A stretch of DNA of 64,000 nucleotides from Singulisphaera acidiphila DSM 18658 (GTDB lineage Bacteria; Planctomycetota; Planctomycetia; Isosphaerales; Isosphaeraceae). Where the stretch lies: contig NC_019892.1 of NCBI RefSeq assembly GCF_000242455.2, forward strand, positions 5,280,744 to 5,344,743. The letters run 5' to 3'. A program made the position numbers and the translations under genes. The notes below the pieces were generated by a model. That model was given only the letters and a program-made list of their open reading frames with translations. It made no database searches and had not been told where the DNA came from. Shown here piece after piece: positions 1 to 8,723 of this stretch. Every line of letters starts with the position of its first letter. Within the stretch, counting starts at the first letter, position 1.

Positions 1-1299
1 GGCTCGAGAAGAACTAGCTTCAATGGGGCCACGGCCCGGAGGCCGTGGAAGACGAGTTGGTCGGCAAGCCGTTGGCCGCGCGTGAAGACGCGCTTCAATG
101 GGGCCACGGCCCGGAGGCCGTGGAAGACAGGAGAAGAGGAACTGACTCAGGCCGGCGTACGTGTGGCTTCAATGGGGCCACGGCCCGGAGGCCGTGGAAG
201 ACGTCGCTCCAGGGTGACCGCTACTTGGTTCAGGGCTGCGCTTCAATGGGGCCACGGCCCGGAGGCCGTGGAAGACTTCTCGGCATCACCCAGCTTGGCA
301 TGCCAAGCGCCGCTTCAATGGGGCCACGGCCCGGAGGCCGTGGAAGACCGGGGACTCGATCCCCGAGCTGACCAAGCGGGTGCAGCTTCAATGGGGCCAC
401 GGCCCGGAGGCCGTGGAAGACACAGACACCTCCGGGACAGGTTTGCGGGGCTTGTGGCTTCAATGGGGCCACGGCCCGGAGGCCGTGGAAGACGCCGGAG
501 TCGAGGTTGGCACGGATCGGGATGGTCAAGCTTCAATGGGGCCACGGCCCGGAGGCCGTGGAAGACGGCGATTATCCTGTTAACAAGATCTGGAGATTTA
601 CGCTTCAATGGGGCCACGGCCCGGAGGCCGTGGAAGACCAAGACGACGGCTATAACGTCGTTATAGGGTTAACGCTTCAATGGGGCCACGGCCCGGAGGC
701 CGTGGAAGACTGTCGTCAGGCTGTACTACTGTCACGGCCTGACCATGCTTCAATGGGGCCACGGCCCGGAGGCCGTGGAAGACGTCAGCGAGCGACCAGT
801 GCTTCGCGTGACAGGCCGATCGCTTCAATGGGGCCACGGCCCGGAGGCCGTGGAAGACGATTCGGAGCAGCGTGCGGTTGCAGCCTGCCGTAATGGCTTC
901 AATGGGGCCACGGCCCGGAGGCCGTGGAAGACCGACCAGGCCGATGCCAACCCGGAGCTCAACTGATGCTTCAATGGGGCCACGGCCCGGAGGCCGTGGA
1001 AGACTTTCGTCCTCGATCTCGGCGAACTCGTGCGTTCTCAGCTTCAATGGGGCCACGGCCCGGAGGCCGTGGAAGACGGCGATATCGCCCTTCGCACGCT
1101 GGTCGAAGTCGACGCTTCAATGGGGCCACGGCCCGGAGGCCGTGGAAGACGGCGATCCCGAGCCGCAAGGGACCGGTCCAGGCCTGGGCTTCAATGGGGC
1201 CACGGCCCGGAGGCCGTGGAAGACGGGATTGCAAGTAGCTATCACCTGGTCCCGAGGATCTTGCTTCAATGGGGCCACGGCCCGGAGGCCGTGGAAGAC
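1..1299 (-). CRISPR. CRISPR array 1 (18 full repeats, truncated by the left window edge)
   Basis: Eighteen nearly identical 37-base repeats occur about every 73 bases, the first at 17-53 and the last at 1263-1299. They are separated by unique spacers of about 35-38 bases. Bases 1-16 are the end of a spacer, so the array continues to the left. Read on the plus strand each repeat starts GCTTCAATGGGGCCACGG and ends GAGGCCGTGGAAGAC. It contains an 8-bp stem (CCACGGCC/GGCCGTGG) around a CGGA loop. Because the conserved leader lies on the right, the functional strand is probably minus, giving a 3' handle ATTGAAGC. Such a handle with a strong stem is seen in class 1 systems, but the subtype cannot be fixed without cas genes. 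Confidence 0.97.
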
Positions 1300-1790
1300 G
1301 GCCGGCGATCGATCCTCTTGGGGGAGAGGGGGTTAACCACGATCCCGCGAGAGGTGGCTTCGAATGGCTCGATCACTCGGGCGTGTTGATAAGTCGCGTT
1401 GCCCGAAATGCGTTGGGTGAAACCGTTTCGGGCACGCGAGAGGGGGTTGGCGGTGATATTTGATCCAACTCCTGATTGTCAAAGAGCTTGACGCTGATTG
1501 GTGCGCAGGGGCCGATTTCATGACCCACGTGCTCGCGGCTGTCGGCTTTGCCAAAAGGACTGCGCTGGGGCCCTTGGGGTGGTCGTTCCCCAGGTGTGGC
1601 CGGACGCTGAGGCACCCATGAGGCGTGAGTCGATGCGGCTGAGGTTCGCCGGGGCCGGATGGACGACGACGGGGCTTCGCGGGTTCCCTCCGATCCTGGG
1701 CGAAGATTCGTCCTCGCCGTCACGTCATGGAGTATCTTCTCCGCCCGCGATCCACGTCAAGGATTTCCGAACCAATGAGAGGTCATTGGG
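1300..1790 (-). promoter_or_regulatory. CRISPR leader of array 1
   Basis: This sequence directly abuts the last repeat and recurs, with few changes, at 16302-16790 and 41660-42135 beside the other two arrays. That is the pattern expected of a leader. A TTGACA-like -35 box (plus-strand tgtcaa at 1477-1482) is conserved in all three copies. Only a weak -10 match lies 17-18 bases on, so the promoter call is tentative. Transcription would run leftward into the array. No gene was recognised inside it. Confidence 0.85.
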
Positions 1791-1876
1791 ACACGTGTGC
1801 CCGTGGTTTCTGTCTCTTGCGGTGATTTTTGTGCGGATCCAGAACACTCGAGAGACCGAATCGGCGGGGAGGACGA

Positions 1877-2389
1877 TCAGGGGGTCTCCGGCTTGGGCGG
1901 GATGCGGAGGGCCGAGATGACGAGTCCTCGCTTGGTCCCTTGGACCAGGGCGATCTCGGTGAGATGTCCCAACGGCTGGAACCCCAGGCTTTCGTTGATC
2001 CGGCGGGTGGCTTCGTTGTGGTCGAAATGCATGCTGAGGAGGGTCGTCACGCCCAGGCGAGGGCACTCCGCGATCACCCACTGCTTGAACTGCCGCCCGA
2101 TGCCCCGGCGCTGAAAGGCGGTGGCGATGTAGAGGCTGACTTCGGCCGTGGCGTCGTAAGCCGCCCGCCCGCCGTAGAACGAGGACAAATAGGCTGTGGC
2201 GGCGATCTGGCCGTCCACTTCGGCGACCCAGATCGGCCGCCGCGCGGGGTCGAATTTGCGGAACCAGTCGAGACGGTCGGCCACCGTGATCGGTTGGGTG
2301 TCGGCGGTCGACCAACCGGCCGGGATGGACTGGTTGTAAATGTCGACGATCGCCGGCAGATCGGCTTCGGTTGCGTCTCGGATGAACAT
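1877..2389 (-). CDS. GNAT family N-acetyltransferase, phosphinothricin-acetyltransferase-like
   Basis: A 170-residue protein beginning MFIRDATEADLPAIVDIYN, the usual N-terminus of the PAT/YncA branch of GNAT acetyltransferases. The acetyl-CoA binding motif follows at about residues 100-115 (FQRRGIGRQF, matching R/Q-x-x-G-x-G/A), and the C-terminal half has the expected N-E-A-x-R-x-x-E-S-L-G-F motif. The family transfers acetyl groups from acetyl-CoA to amines such as phosphinothricin or methionine derivatives. The substrate here is unknown. The reading frame is open 28 codons further upstream, but the ATG at 2389, preceded by AAGGAAG, fits the family start. The gene sits between the array 1 leader and a palindromic repeat. 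The matching segment beside array 2 lacks it. Confidence 0.85.
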   Translation of the reverse strand: MFIRDATEADLPAIVDIYNQSIPAGWSTADTQPITVADRLDWFRKFDPARRPIWVAEVDGQIAATAYLSSFYGGRAAYDATAEVSLYIATAFQRRGIGRQFKQWVIAECPRLGVTTLLSMHFDHNEATRRINESLGFQPLGHLTEIALVQGTKRGLVISALRIPPKPETP

Positions 2390-2500
2390 GTCCACGGTGT
2401 CTTCCTTCTGAGCGGTTCCGGTGCTTTGCGGATCGGCTCGAAGGGTCTTACCGAATGACCCCGTGCAATTCAAGGGCGAACGCTTGAGAATGGGGAGATT

Positions 2501-2605
2501 TTAACCACGAATGACACGAATTACACGAATGAAAACAATGAAATTTAATCATGAATTAAAAATATTTTTGATTTTTCATTCGTGTGATTCGTGTCATTCG
2601 TGGTT
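2501..2605. repeat. MITE-like palindromic element, family A copy 1
   Basis: The left arm reads AACCACGAATGACACGAAT and the right arm is its near reverse complement, ending ATTCGTGTCATTCGTGGTT, around an AT-rich centre. Near-identical elements lie at 5797-5910, 16973-17078 and 18732-18845, with a half copy at 24574-24613. It carries no ORF. It could be a non-autonomous mobile element or a bidirectional transcription-terminating hairpin. Confidence 0.85.
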
Positions 2606-2644
2606 CGTTGTCTGTGTTCCTGCCTTTCTTTGATGAGGTGACGA

Positions 2645-3868
2645 TTAGCCGAGGCACTTTGCTACCGCGGACGTCAGTTCGATGGCGCGCGGATCGACCA
2701 TGGTGGCCGCCCAGAGATTCGGAACGTAGCCGAAGCCGACCCGAGACTCGGGATCGGCGGCCCCCAGCGACCCTCCGCTGCCCGGATGGCCGAATGACGC
2801 TGGGCCGAACATGGACATGACGGGCGGGGCCGACCGCACAAAACCGAGTGACATGTTGAATAGATTCTTGGTGGCGGGCAGCAGCTCCGGTGGGGCGCCG
2901 TGCATGCGAGTGCGATCGGTCTGAGCCACCGTCATCGCGGCCACCGTGTCGGGCTGGAGGAGACGGATGCCGTCGACGTCGCTCACCGTTGCGGCGTACA
3001 TGCGGGCGATGGAGTGGGCGTTGGCAAACATGTTCGCGCCAGGAAACTCCGCCGCTCGATAGGCCCGCGAGAGCACGTTCTCCCCGGTGACGTCGCCCAC
3101 GGCCCCAGCCTTCATGAAGGCCGAGCCCGGTCCGTAAACGTCCTTCACCAAGGTCACCGCCACGGCGAGGTCCAACCCCATGAGCTTGGCGAAGTCAGGC
3201 GCCAGGTCTTCCATGGACTTGTAAGGGAAGGGGGCCGCCTCGATCCGGGCTATCCGCGGCTCGACCTCTTCGGGGAGACCGATCCATGCGGACAGCCCGA
3301 GAGGCTGGGCGATTTCCTCGGCGAAGAATGTGCCCGGGGACCTGCCCGTGATGCGCCTGATGACCTCCCCAACGAGAAAGCCGTACGTCATCGCGTGGTA
3401 AAGGTGCTCCGTCCCGGGCGTCCACAGCGGCTTCTGTACTTCCAACGCACGAATCAGCGGATCCCAGGCGCACGCCTCCTCGAACGTCACGGGCGTGTCG
3501 ACATACGGCAGACCGGCCTGGTGGGAGAGCAACCACCTGACCGGGATCTTCTCCTTACCCGCCGCGCCGAACTCCGGCCAGTACCGAATGACGGGAGCAT
3601 CGAGATCCAGCTGGCCACGCTGGACGAGGAGATGGGCGCAAATTGCGGTCGCCCCCTTCGTGGTCGAGGCGACGAGCGCGACCGTGTCCCGTTCCCACGG
3701 GCGATTCTTCTCGCGATCGGCCAGACCACCCCACAGATCGACCACAGCACGGCCGTCGACGTAGACGCAGCATGCCGCGCCCAGGTCCTTTCCTTCCTTG
3801 AAATTGGCGCGGAAGGTGTCCGCCACCTGCCCCCAGCCGTCCTCGACCAAGCCATCGACGTTACTCAT
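2645..3868 (-). CDS. Serine hydrolase, beta-lactamase/esterase (class C) family
   Basis: A 407-residue protein of the beta-lactamase fold. The nucleophile motif SxxK is S68-T-T-K71 (VASTTKGATAI), the tyrosine motif is probably in LYHAMTYG near residue 160, and the third motif is HPGSGG near residue 365. There is no obvious signal peptide, which suggests a cytoplasmic EstB-like esterase or peptidase rather than an antibiotic-resistance enzyme. Length is typical for the family (about 380-420). The gene stands alone on the minus strand, ahead of a MITE-like palindrome. The natural substrate cannot be read from sequence. Confidence 0.9.
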   Translation of the reverse strand: MSNVDGLVEDGWGQVADTFRANFKEGKDLGAACCVYVDGRAVVDLWGGLADREKNRPWERDTVALVASTTKGATAICAHLLVQRGQLDLDAPVIRYWPEFGAAGKEKIPVRWLLSHQAGLPYVDTPVTFEEACAWDPLIRALEVQKPLWTPGTEHLYHAMTYGFLVGEVIRRITGRSPGTFFAEEIAQPLGLSAWIGLPEEVEPRIARIEAAPFPYKSMEDLAPDFAKLMGLDLAVAVTLVKDVYGPGSAFMKAGAVGDVTGENVLSRAYRAAEFPGANMFANAHSIARMYAATVSDVDGIRLLQPDTVAAMTVAQTDRTRMHGAPPELLPATKNLFNMSLGFVRSAPPVMSMFGPASFGHPGSGGSLGAADPESRVGFGYVPNLWAATMVDPRAIELTSAVAKCLG

Positions 3869-3974
3869 CGCGTCACATCCTTATGTTTACGGTGACTTGA
3901 TTCCGGATTTGCCATCAAGTTGTCTTCAGATTCCGATATCACGAAGCTCTTTATGAGGCCCGAGGAGGCGGCCT

Positions 3975-4970
3975 CTACCTTAATTTCGCTGTGTTCCCGT
4001 TTGCCTTTTCGAGCACCTCGCGGACCGCCTCGATCACGAGGCTGGGCTCATCAAGGTGGATGGCGTGGCCGGCCTTCTTGGCGACCTTGTGTGAGCTGTT
4101 GGTGGAGAGGGCGGGCAGGCTCGCTTGGAGGTCCTGGGAGATCTGCTCGAGGGGCTTCAGGATGGCGTCCGGCAGGTCCGGGACCATCTTCCAGTCGGGG
4201 CTATGAGTGAGGACCGCCAGCGGTTTGTCTCCCAGGGTGCTGGTGGAACGCACCTGCTCTCGGCTGGTGACGACGTCCATGCCGTCCGGGTTGTCGCTCC
4301 CTCTCTCGAGCCGTGACGTGAGGAGTTCTCGGCTCTTCTTCAGGGCAGGGAGTTCCTCGGGCGACTCGGCGGGCAGGCTGGCCAGCCATTTCGACTCCTG
4401 GTCGGGGTGGGTGACGTCCACCAGGACCACGCCGGCGACCTCGTCCGGATACAGGTCGGCGAAGACGCGCACGTTCAGGCCGCCGATCGAGTGCCCGACC
4501 AGCACGTAGGGGCCGGGCACCTTCGCGTTGATCAGGAGCGCGTGCAGGTCCCGGGCGATGTCTTGGCTGGTGCGGGGCCGCGTCGGTGCGGGGTCGCTCG
4601 TGCCCAGGCCGGCGCGGTCGTACAGGCAGACCCTGTTTGTCTTCGCGATTTCTTCACAAACAACCGTCCATTCGTCGCTTTCCACGGCCGCCAGTCCCAT
4701 GCCCGGCTCGATGACCACCGTCGGAGTGCCTTGGCCTCGGGTGAGAAGCGTCAGTTTGTAGCCGCCGACGTCGACGCTTTGCCGGTTCGGAGCGGTGGCG
4801 GCGGGGTCTTCCGCCCTCGTGCAGGACAACGCCGTCAACGCGGTCAGAAGCGAGAAGGCGGCGAGCGGTCGGAAGCGCCTGCCGCGCGCTCTGCCGAGCG
4901 TGTTGGCCGGTCGGTCGTCCCGTCCAGCGGAAATGGAGAACCTGTGAGGGGGGGCTGTGGCCTGACTCAT
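3975..4970 (-). CDS. Lipoprotein alpha/beta hydrolase
   Basis: With the ATG at 4970 the product is 331 residues. It opens with a signal segment (PLAAFSLLTALTALSC) whose lipobox LTALSC predicts a lipid-anchored protein. The mature part is an alpha/beta hydrolase: an oxyanion region (VIEPGMG), the strand YDRAGLGTSDP, the nucleophile elbow GHSIGG and the catalytic histidine in GHAIHLDEP near the end. The frame stays open 54 codons upstream, but that part is Arg-rich and unlike a leader, so the later start is preferred. It should hydrolyse an ester or amide at the cell envelope. The substrate is unknown. Confidence 0.88.
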   Translation of the reverse strand: MSQATAPPHRFSISAGRDDRPANTLGRARGRRFRPLAAFSLLTALTALSCTRAEDPAATAPNRQSVDVGGYKLTLLTRGQGTPTVVIEPGMGLAAVESDEWTVVCEEIAKTNRVCLYDRAGLGTSDPAPTRPRTSQDIARDLHALLINAKVPGPYVLVGHSIGGLNVRVFADLYPDEVAGVVLVDVTHPDQESKWLASLPAESPEELPALKKSRELLTSRLERGSDNPDGMDVVTSREQVRSTSTLGDKPLAVLTHSPDWKMVPDLPDAILKPLEQISQDLQASLPALSTNSSHKVAKKAGHAIHLDEPSLVIEAVREVLEKANGNTAKLR

Positions 4971-5329
4971 GCGGGGTCTCCGGCGTTGAAACGTCAGCAC
5001 GCGGCGAGAACGAGAACGTCGTCGCCGACGCCCCGCCATAATCTGATTCGCCCCGCCGCCTCGGTTATTGCGCTGGCGTACGGCTCCTGTCACCAGGTTT
5101 GTAGTCCTAAATAGATAGGCGGATTCATGCACAATGATCTGTCGCCTTCGGAATCCGTTGCCGATTACTTGTGGTCGAGTCCGCTGGAGTCCGCAGGATT
5201 GGGCTCCCGGACGGCATCCATGATCGGATGCGGCGGCTCCCGAGAGATCCGCCTTGACGAACGAACGGCTCGATCAGGGATTGTCGAGCGAGGATTTTCA
5301 CAGACAGGCGTGGAAGGCGCGACTTGATC

Positions 5330-5617
5330 ATGACCGACGACGAACCCTCGTCCCCGATTTCACGCGGTCCGTTCTTCAGCAATGAGGGGCCTGACGACGG
5401 CCTGGTGATGCTGGGCAAGGCACCCTTTCTGGAAGTGCTCGATGGAGCGAGGAAGGTGATCGGCACCGCCTGGCCCGTCGGAGCCATCCCGAGCCGCAAG
5501 GGGATGGCCCAACTCTGGTTCCTCGAGGTCGGCCAGATCGGCCTGCCCGGCGTCTACGTCTGTCGTCGCAAGATCTTCGTCCGGATCATGGACACGGCCG
5601 AGGACAGTCCGGATTGA
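5330..5617 (+). CDS. Small hypothetical protein
   Basis: A 95-residue ORF starting MTDDEPSSPISRG, with high-GC codon use like its neighbours and no match I recognise. It has no signal peptide or membrane segment. The middle (APFLEVLDGARKVIGTAWPV) looks like a small folded domain. An ATG two codons upstream is also possible. Support is mainly codon use and an isolated intergenic position, so it may not be real. Confidence 0.45.
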   Translation: MTDDEPSSPISRGPFFSNEGPDDGLVMLGKAPFLEVLDGARKVIGTAWPVGAIPSRKGMAQLWFLEVGQIGLPGVYVCRRKIFVRIMDTAEDSPD

Positions 5618-5796
5618 CGGACGATGAAGGAAAAGCGCCTGCGATTCGGAACGGAATGAGCGCATCGCAGGGAAGGCACGAAAAAAACAATGCCCCGATG
5701 ACCCCCAAGAGGGGCACCGGGGGCCTTCCCTCAGCCGGATTCGTCTTGGGCCGCTCGAGCGTTGACGCCAACAGGTGGTTGCACAGAAATTGAAGA

Positions 5797-5910
5797 TTTT
5801 AACCACGAATGACACGAATAACACGAATGAATTAAATGCAATCAAAAATTGAACAATTTATTGATTTTGTAAATTTTATTCGTGTCATTTGTGTCATTCG
5901 TGGTTAAAAT
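5797..5910. repeat. MITE-like palindromic element, family A copy 2
   Basis: The arms are the same as in the 2501-2605 copy, starting TTTTAACCACGAATGACACG and ending with the reverse complement at TGGTTAAAAT. The centre is AT-rich and differs between copies. It sits upstream of the gene at 6092. Confidence 0.85.
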
Positions 5911-6091
5911 TTCTCTTGCTGAGAGTTGCCCCATTCCCCGGGTTCATCAGTGCGACCTTTTGCCGTCCGTTTCCCGGCGGCCTTGCAAGTTTCTGAGGGC
6001 AGAGCACCATTTTTTGCGAAGAAATCGGCCGCCGGGACGAAATAGTAGGATAGAGGCAAACCTCCCCGCCCCGAATCCTCGTGGAGTCGTC

Positions 6092-7183
6092 ATGACCCGG
6101 CCGATCGCATTCCTGCTGCTGTTTGCCACCACCCCGGCCTTTGCCCAGGCACCGCCCTACGCCCGCGCCGACAAGGTTGATGCCGTCGCCGGGGCCGAGG
6201 TCGCCAAGCAGAAGCTTGTTGGGCTGGCGGTCGTCGTCATCGATGAGGGAAGAATTGCGTGGTCGAAGGGATATGGATATGCCGACCAAGAGAAAGCGGT
6301 GCCCGTCGACCCCGCCGGGACCCAGTTCCGCTGGGCGTCCATCTCCAAGCCGGTGACGGCCGTTGCTGCCCTGCAACTCGCTGAGAGCGGCCGACTCGAC
6401 CTCGATGCCGACGTGCGGACGTATGTGCCTGAGTTCCCGGATAAAGGGGAGAAGATCACGCCCCGCAACCTGCTCTGCCACCAGGGAGGGATCGTCCACT
6501 ACACGAACGGCAAGGTGGTGCGGTCCGAGAAGGAGTACGCCGACCCCCACCCGTTCGCCGACGTGGTCGTGGCGATGGATATGTTCAAGGAGTCGCCGCT
6601 CGTCAACCGGCCGGGCGAAAAATACGCCTACTCAACCCACGGCTTTATCCTGCTGAGTGCCGTCGTGGAGCGGGCCGGCAAGCAACGGTTCGCGGACCAG
6701 GTGAGAGCACGGGTCGCCGAACCGCTCGGCATGACGAACTTCCGGCCAGATTACCAGTGGGAGGACATCCCGAATCGCGCGATCGGCTATACCCGCACGG
6801 ATGGGGTCATTGCACGCCGCGACGAGGACCACGATGTGAGCTGGAAGCTGGGCGGGGGCGGCTTCACCTCGTCGGCAACCGATCTGGCGCGGTTCGGGGT
6901 CGGCCTGCTTCAGCGCAAACTGGTGTCGGAGGAGACCGAGAAATTGATGTGGACGGTAAACAAGCCCGCCGACCCACAGGGAGCGAAACCCTACGGCCTC
7001 GGGTTCTTCGTGCTCGACCTTCCGGGCGGGAGGACGATTGTCGGCCATGACGGGAGCCAGGAGAAAACCCGCACGGCCCTGATGCTTGACCCGAAGGGGC
7101 AGCGGGGAATCGCCTTGATGACCAACTCGGAGTGGTGCGACGCGGCCCAACTGGCCCTGACCCTGATGGACGAGCTCAAGTAG
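6092..7183 (+). CDS. Exported serine hydrolase, beta-lactamase family
   Basis: A 363-residue protein with a clear signal peptide (MTRPIAFLLLFATTPAFAQ). The beta-lactamase-fold motifs are S83-I-S-K86 (WASISKPVTAV), a tyrosine motif YSTHG near residue 180 and HDGS near residue 325. It resembles periplasmic penicillin-binding-protein-like esterases or D-aminopeptidases. The frame is open 70 codons further upstream, but the ATG at 6092 has GGAG just before it and begins the signal peptide. It is not a close relative of the other family member at 2645-3868. Confidence 0.9.
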   Translation: MTRPIAFLLLFATTPAFAQAPPYARADKVDAVAGAEVAKQKLVGLAVVVIDEGRIAWSKGYGYADQEKAVPVDPAGTQFRWASISKPVTAVAALQLAESGRLDLDADVRTYVPEFPDKGEKITPRNLLCHQGGIVHYTNGKVVRSEKEYADPHPFADVVVAMDMFKESPLVNRPGEKYAYSTHGFILLSAVVERAGKQRFADQVRARVAEPLGMTNFRPDYQWEDIPNRAIGYTRTDGVIARRDEDHDVSWKLGGGGFTSSATDLARFGVGLLQRKLVSEETEKLMWTVNKPADPQGAKPYGLGFFVLDLPGGRTIVGHDGSQEKTRTALMLDPKGQRGIALMTNSEWCDAAQLALTLMDELK

Positions 7184-7243
7184 CGTCCGCCCCCTCCTTG
7201 CATGCCGAATCGCCCGGATCCTGATCCCGGCGATCGGCTCCTC

Positions 7244-7272
7244 GGGGTCACGGTTCGGAAGCCGTGGAAGAC
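7244..7272 (-). repeat. Orphan partial CRISPR repeat
   Basis: These 29 bases match the last 29 bases of the CRISPR repeat of arrays 2 and 3 with two mismatches (T at 7248 and 7254 for C), in the same orientation as the arrays. The 5' quarter of the repeat is not conserved. No second repeat follows at spacer distance. It lies about 60 bases past the end of the serine hydrolase gene, 6 kb from array 1 and 3.5 kb from array 2, and is most simply a relic of a lost array or of recombination between arrays. Confidence 0.8.
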
Positions 7273-7398
7273 GGTACACTCTCGCAGTTTACCGTCGGAT
7301 GGCGCTAGCCTTGAAGTCGCGGGCATCCCGCCTTCGACCCGCTGGAGATTGGGCCACGATGCCCCACAAGGCCGTTCCGGATCGGCCGGTTTCTGGGA

Positions 7399-7600
7399 GC
7401 CCCGAAGGGGCGGCCGTCAATAGCCAGGGGCGCAAGCCCCTGGAAATGATTCAGTTTGAGATGTGCTTGTTTTGTCGCTCGCTCCGCCGCGCAGGGCGGG
7501 CCGTTGGCCCGCCCTGCGCGGCGGAGTGAGTGGTGCATGACTTCGAGGAAGTCCCCAGGGCCTGCGCCCCAGGGCTAAAAACGGTCGCCCCTTGGAACGC
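7399..7600. repeat. REP-like palindrome cluster, including a 21-bp-arm hairpin
   Basis: The segment holds GCCCCGAAGGGGC-type and AGCCAGGGG...CCCCTGG-type palindromes of the family seen across the window. At 7482-7526 it has a perfect inverted repeat with 21-bp arms around GTT (CTCCGCCGCGCAGGGCGGGC and its complement). No T-run follows the hairpin, so it is not a classical terminator. The interval 7273-7642 contains no gene. Confidence 0.75.
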
Positions 7601-7642
7601 TGACGAAACCATTTCCCGAAATCGGACTACCCATCCCCCTAG

Positions 7643-8518
7643 GTCGTGTGGACAACAGCTGGGTGATTTTGGTTAATAGCGGTCTCGAATCGACACCACG
7701 GAGGCCACCATGCGACACCGCCACGCCATCTCGGACGACGATTGGGGCCGGATCAAGGACCTCCTGCCCGGGCAACCTGGGCAGCATGGCAAGGTCGCCA
7801 AGGACAATCGCCTCTTCGTCGACGCCGTCCTCTGGATCGCCAGGACCGGTGCCCCTTGGCGGGACCTGCCCGATCGCTTCGGCCCCTGGAACTCGGCCTG
7901 GCGGCGGTTCGACCGTTGGTCCCGCAAGGGGGTCTGGCAACGGGCCATCGAAGCCTTGCAAGATCCCGATCTGGAGTGGCTGATCCTGGACTCGACCGTC
8001 ATCCGGGCGCACCCTTGCGCCGCCGGCGCCCCCAAAAATGGGACGGGACCGGCGGCCAGACCGAGCAAGCCCTCGGCCGCAGCCGGGGCGGCTTCGGAAC
8101 CAAGATCCACGGCGGAATCAGCGGTCTCGGGTTGCCTGCCCGGTTGACCCTGACGGGAGGCCAGGCGGCAGACGTGACACAGGCGGGAGCGCTGATTGAG
8201 GATGTGCCGATCGAGGTGGTCATCGCCGACAAGGGGTATGACAGCCGAGCCGTGGTTAAAGCCATCGAGGATCGGGGGGCCGAGGCGGTGATCCCGAGCC
8301 TGAAGAACCGAGCGGAGCAACGGGCCTATGATCGAGATCGCTACAAAGATCGGAACCTCGTGGAGCGGTTCTGGTTCAAGGTGAAGCAGTACCGACGGGT
8401 GGCCACTCGGTATGACAAGACGGCCCGGAACTTCCTGGCGTTTGTTCATGTCGCCTCAATCATGATCCTGCTGAGATAGCCCAACCCCCTGGGCTTGCCC
8501 AATTGTTGTCCACACGAC
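7643..8518 (+). mobile_element. IS5-family (IS427-like) insertion sequence
   Basis: The element is 876 bp. Its terminal inverted repeats begin GTCGTGTGGACAACA on the left, with the reverse complement on the right. It is flanked by CTAG duplications (7639-7642 and 8519-8522). The uninterrupted version of the same target repeat survives at about 10553-10600, where CCAG stands in place of CTAG-IS-CTAG, confirming the boundaries. The single transposase gene is split into two frames at 8029-8038. Confidence 0.93.
7710..8479 (+). CDS. IS5-family transposase, two frames joined by frameshifting
   Basis: The first frame (7710-8147) gives MRHRHAISDDDWGRIKDLLP..., the DUF4096-like N-terminus of IS5 transposases, with the first catalytic Asp in ILDSTVIRAH. 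The remainder (LGRSRGGFGTKIH, then IADKGYDS with the second Asp, and the catalytic Glu in LVERFWFKVKQYRR) is read in the -1 frame up to 8479. The frames meet at a CCCCCAAAAA run (8029-8038), as in the IS427 group, where frameshifting produces the full-length transposase. Both halves look intact, so the element may still be active. Confidence 0.9.
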
Positions 8519-8629
8519 CTAGGAAATGAGGAAGTTGTTTCGTCAGTGTTCCTCGGGGCTGCAATCAACACTGGCATCGGAATGTTTTTCAGGGGTTTCG
8601 ATCGAATGTGGACATACCTCCTGCGAACG

Positions 8630-8723
8630 CGGGCGACCCGCCCACGGTCCCAGGAGGGGAGGAGGGAGCGGCCTCTGTTTGCAGCCCCGAAGGGGCGACC
8701 GTTTCTAGCCAGGGGTGAAACCC
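8630..8723. repeat. REP-like palindromes and left target duplication of the IS4 element
   Basis: GCGGGCGACCCGCCCAC (8637-8653) is followed by GCAGCCCCGAAGGGGCGACC and the left half of an AGCCAGGGGTGAAACCC palindrome. The palindrome is interrupted by the IS at 8724 and resumes at 10286. The duplicated target GGGTGAAACCC is at 8713-8723 and 10286-10296. Confidence 0.8.

Noticed and set aside
45..1389. Many overlapping ORFs in both strands across array 1 with repeated WGHGPEAVED or GPRPGGRGR motifs
   Set aside because: They are translations of the 37-base repeat. The amino-acid repeats follow the CRISPR period and shift frame with spacer length.
7482..7526. 21-bp hairpin as a transcription terminator
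   Set aside because: No T-run on either side, and it sits within a repeat cluster, so a repeat is the simpler reading.
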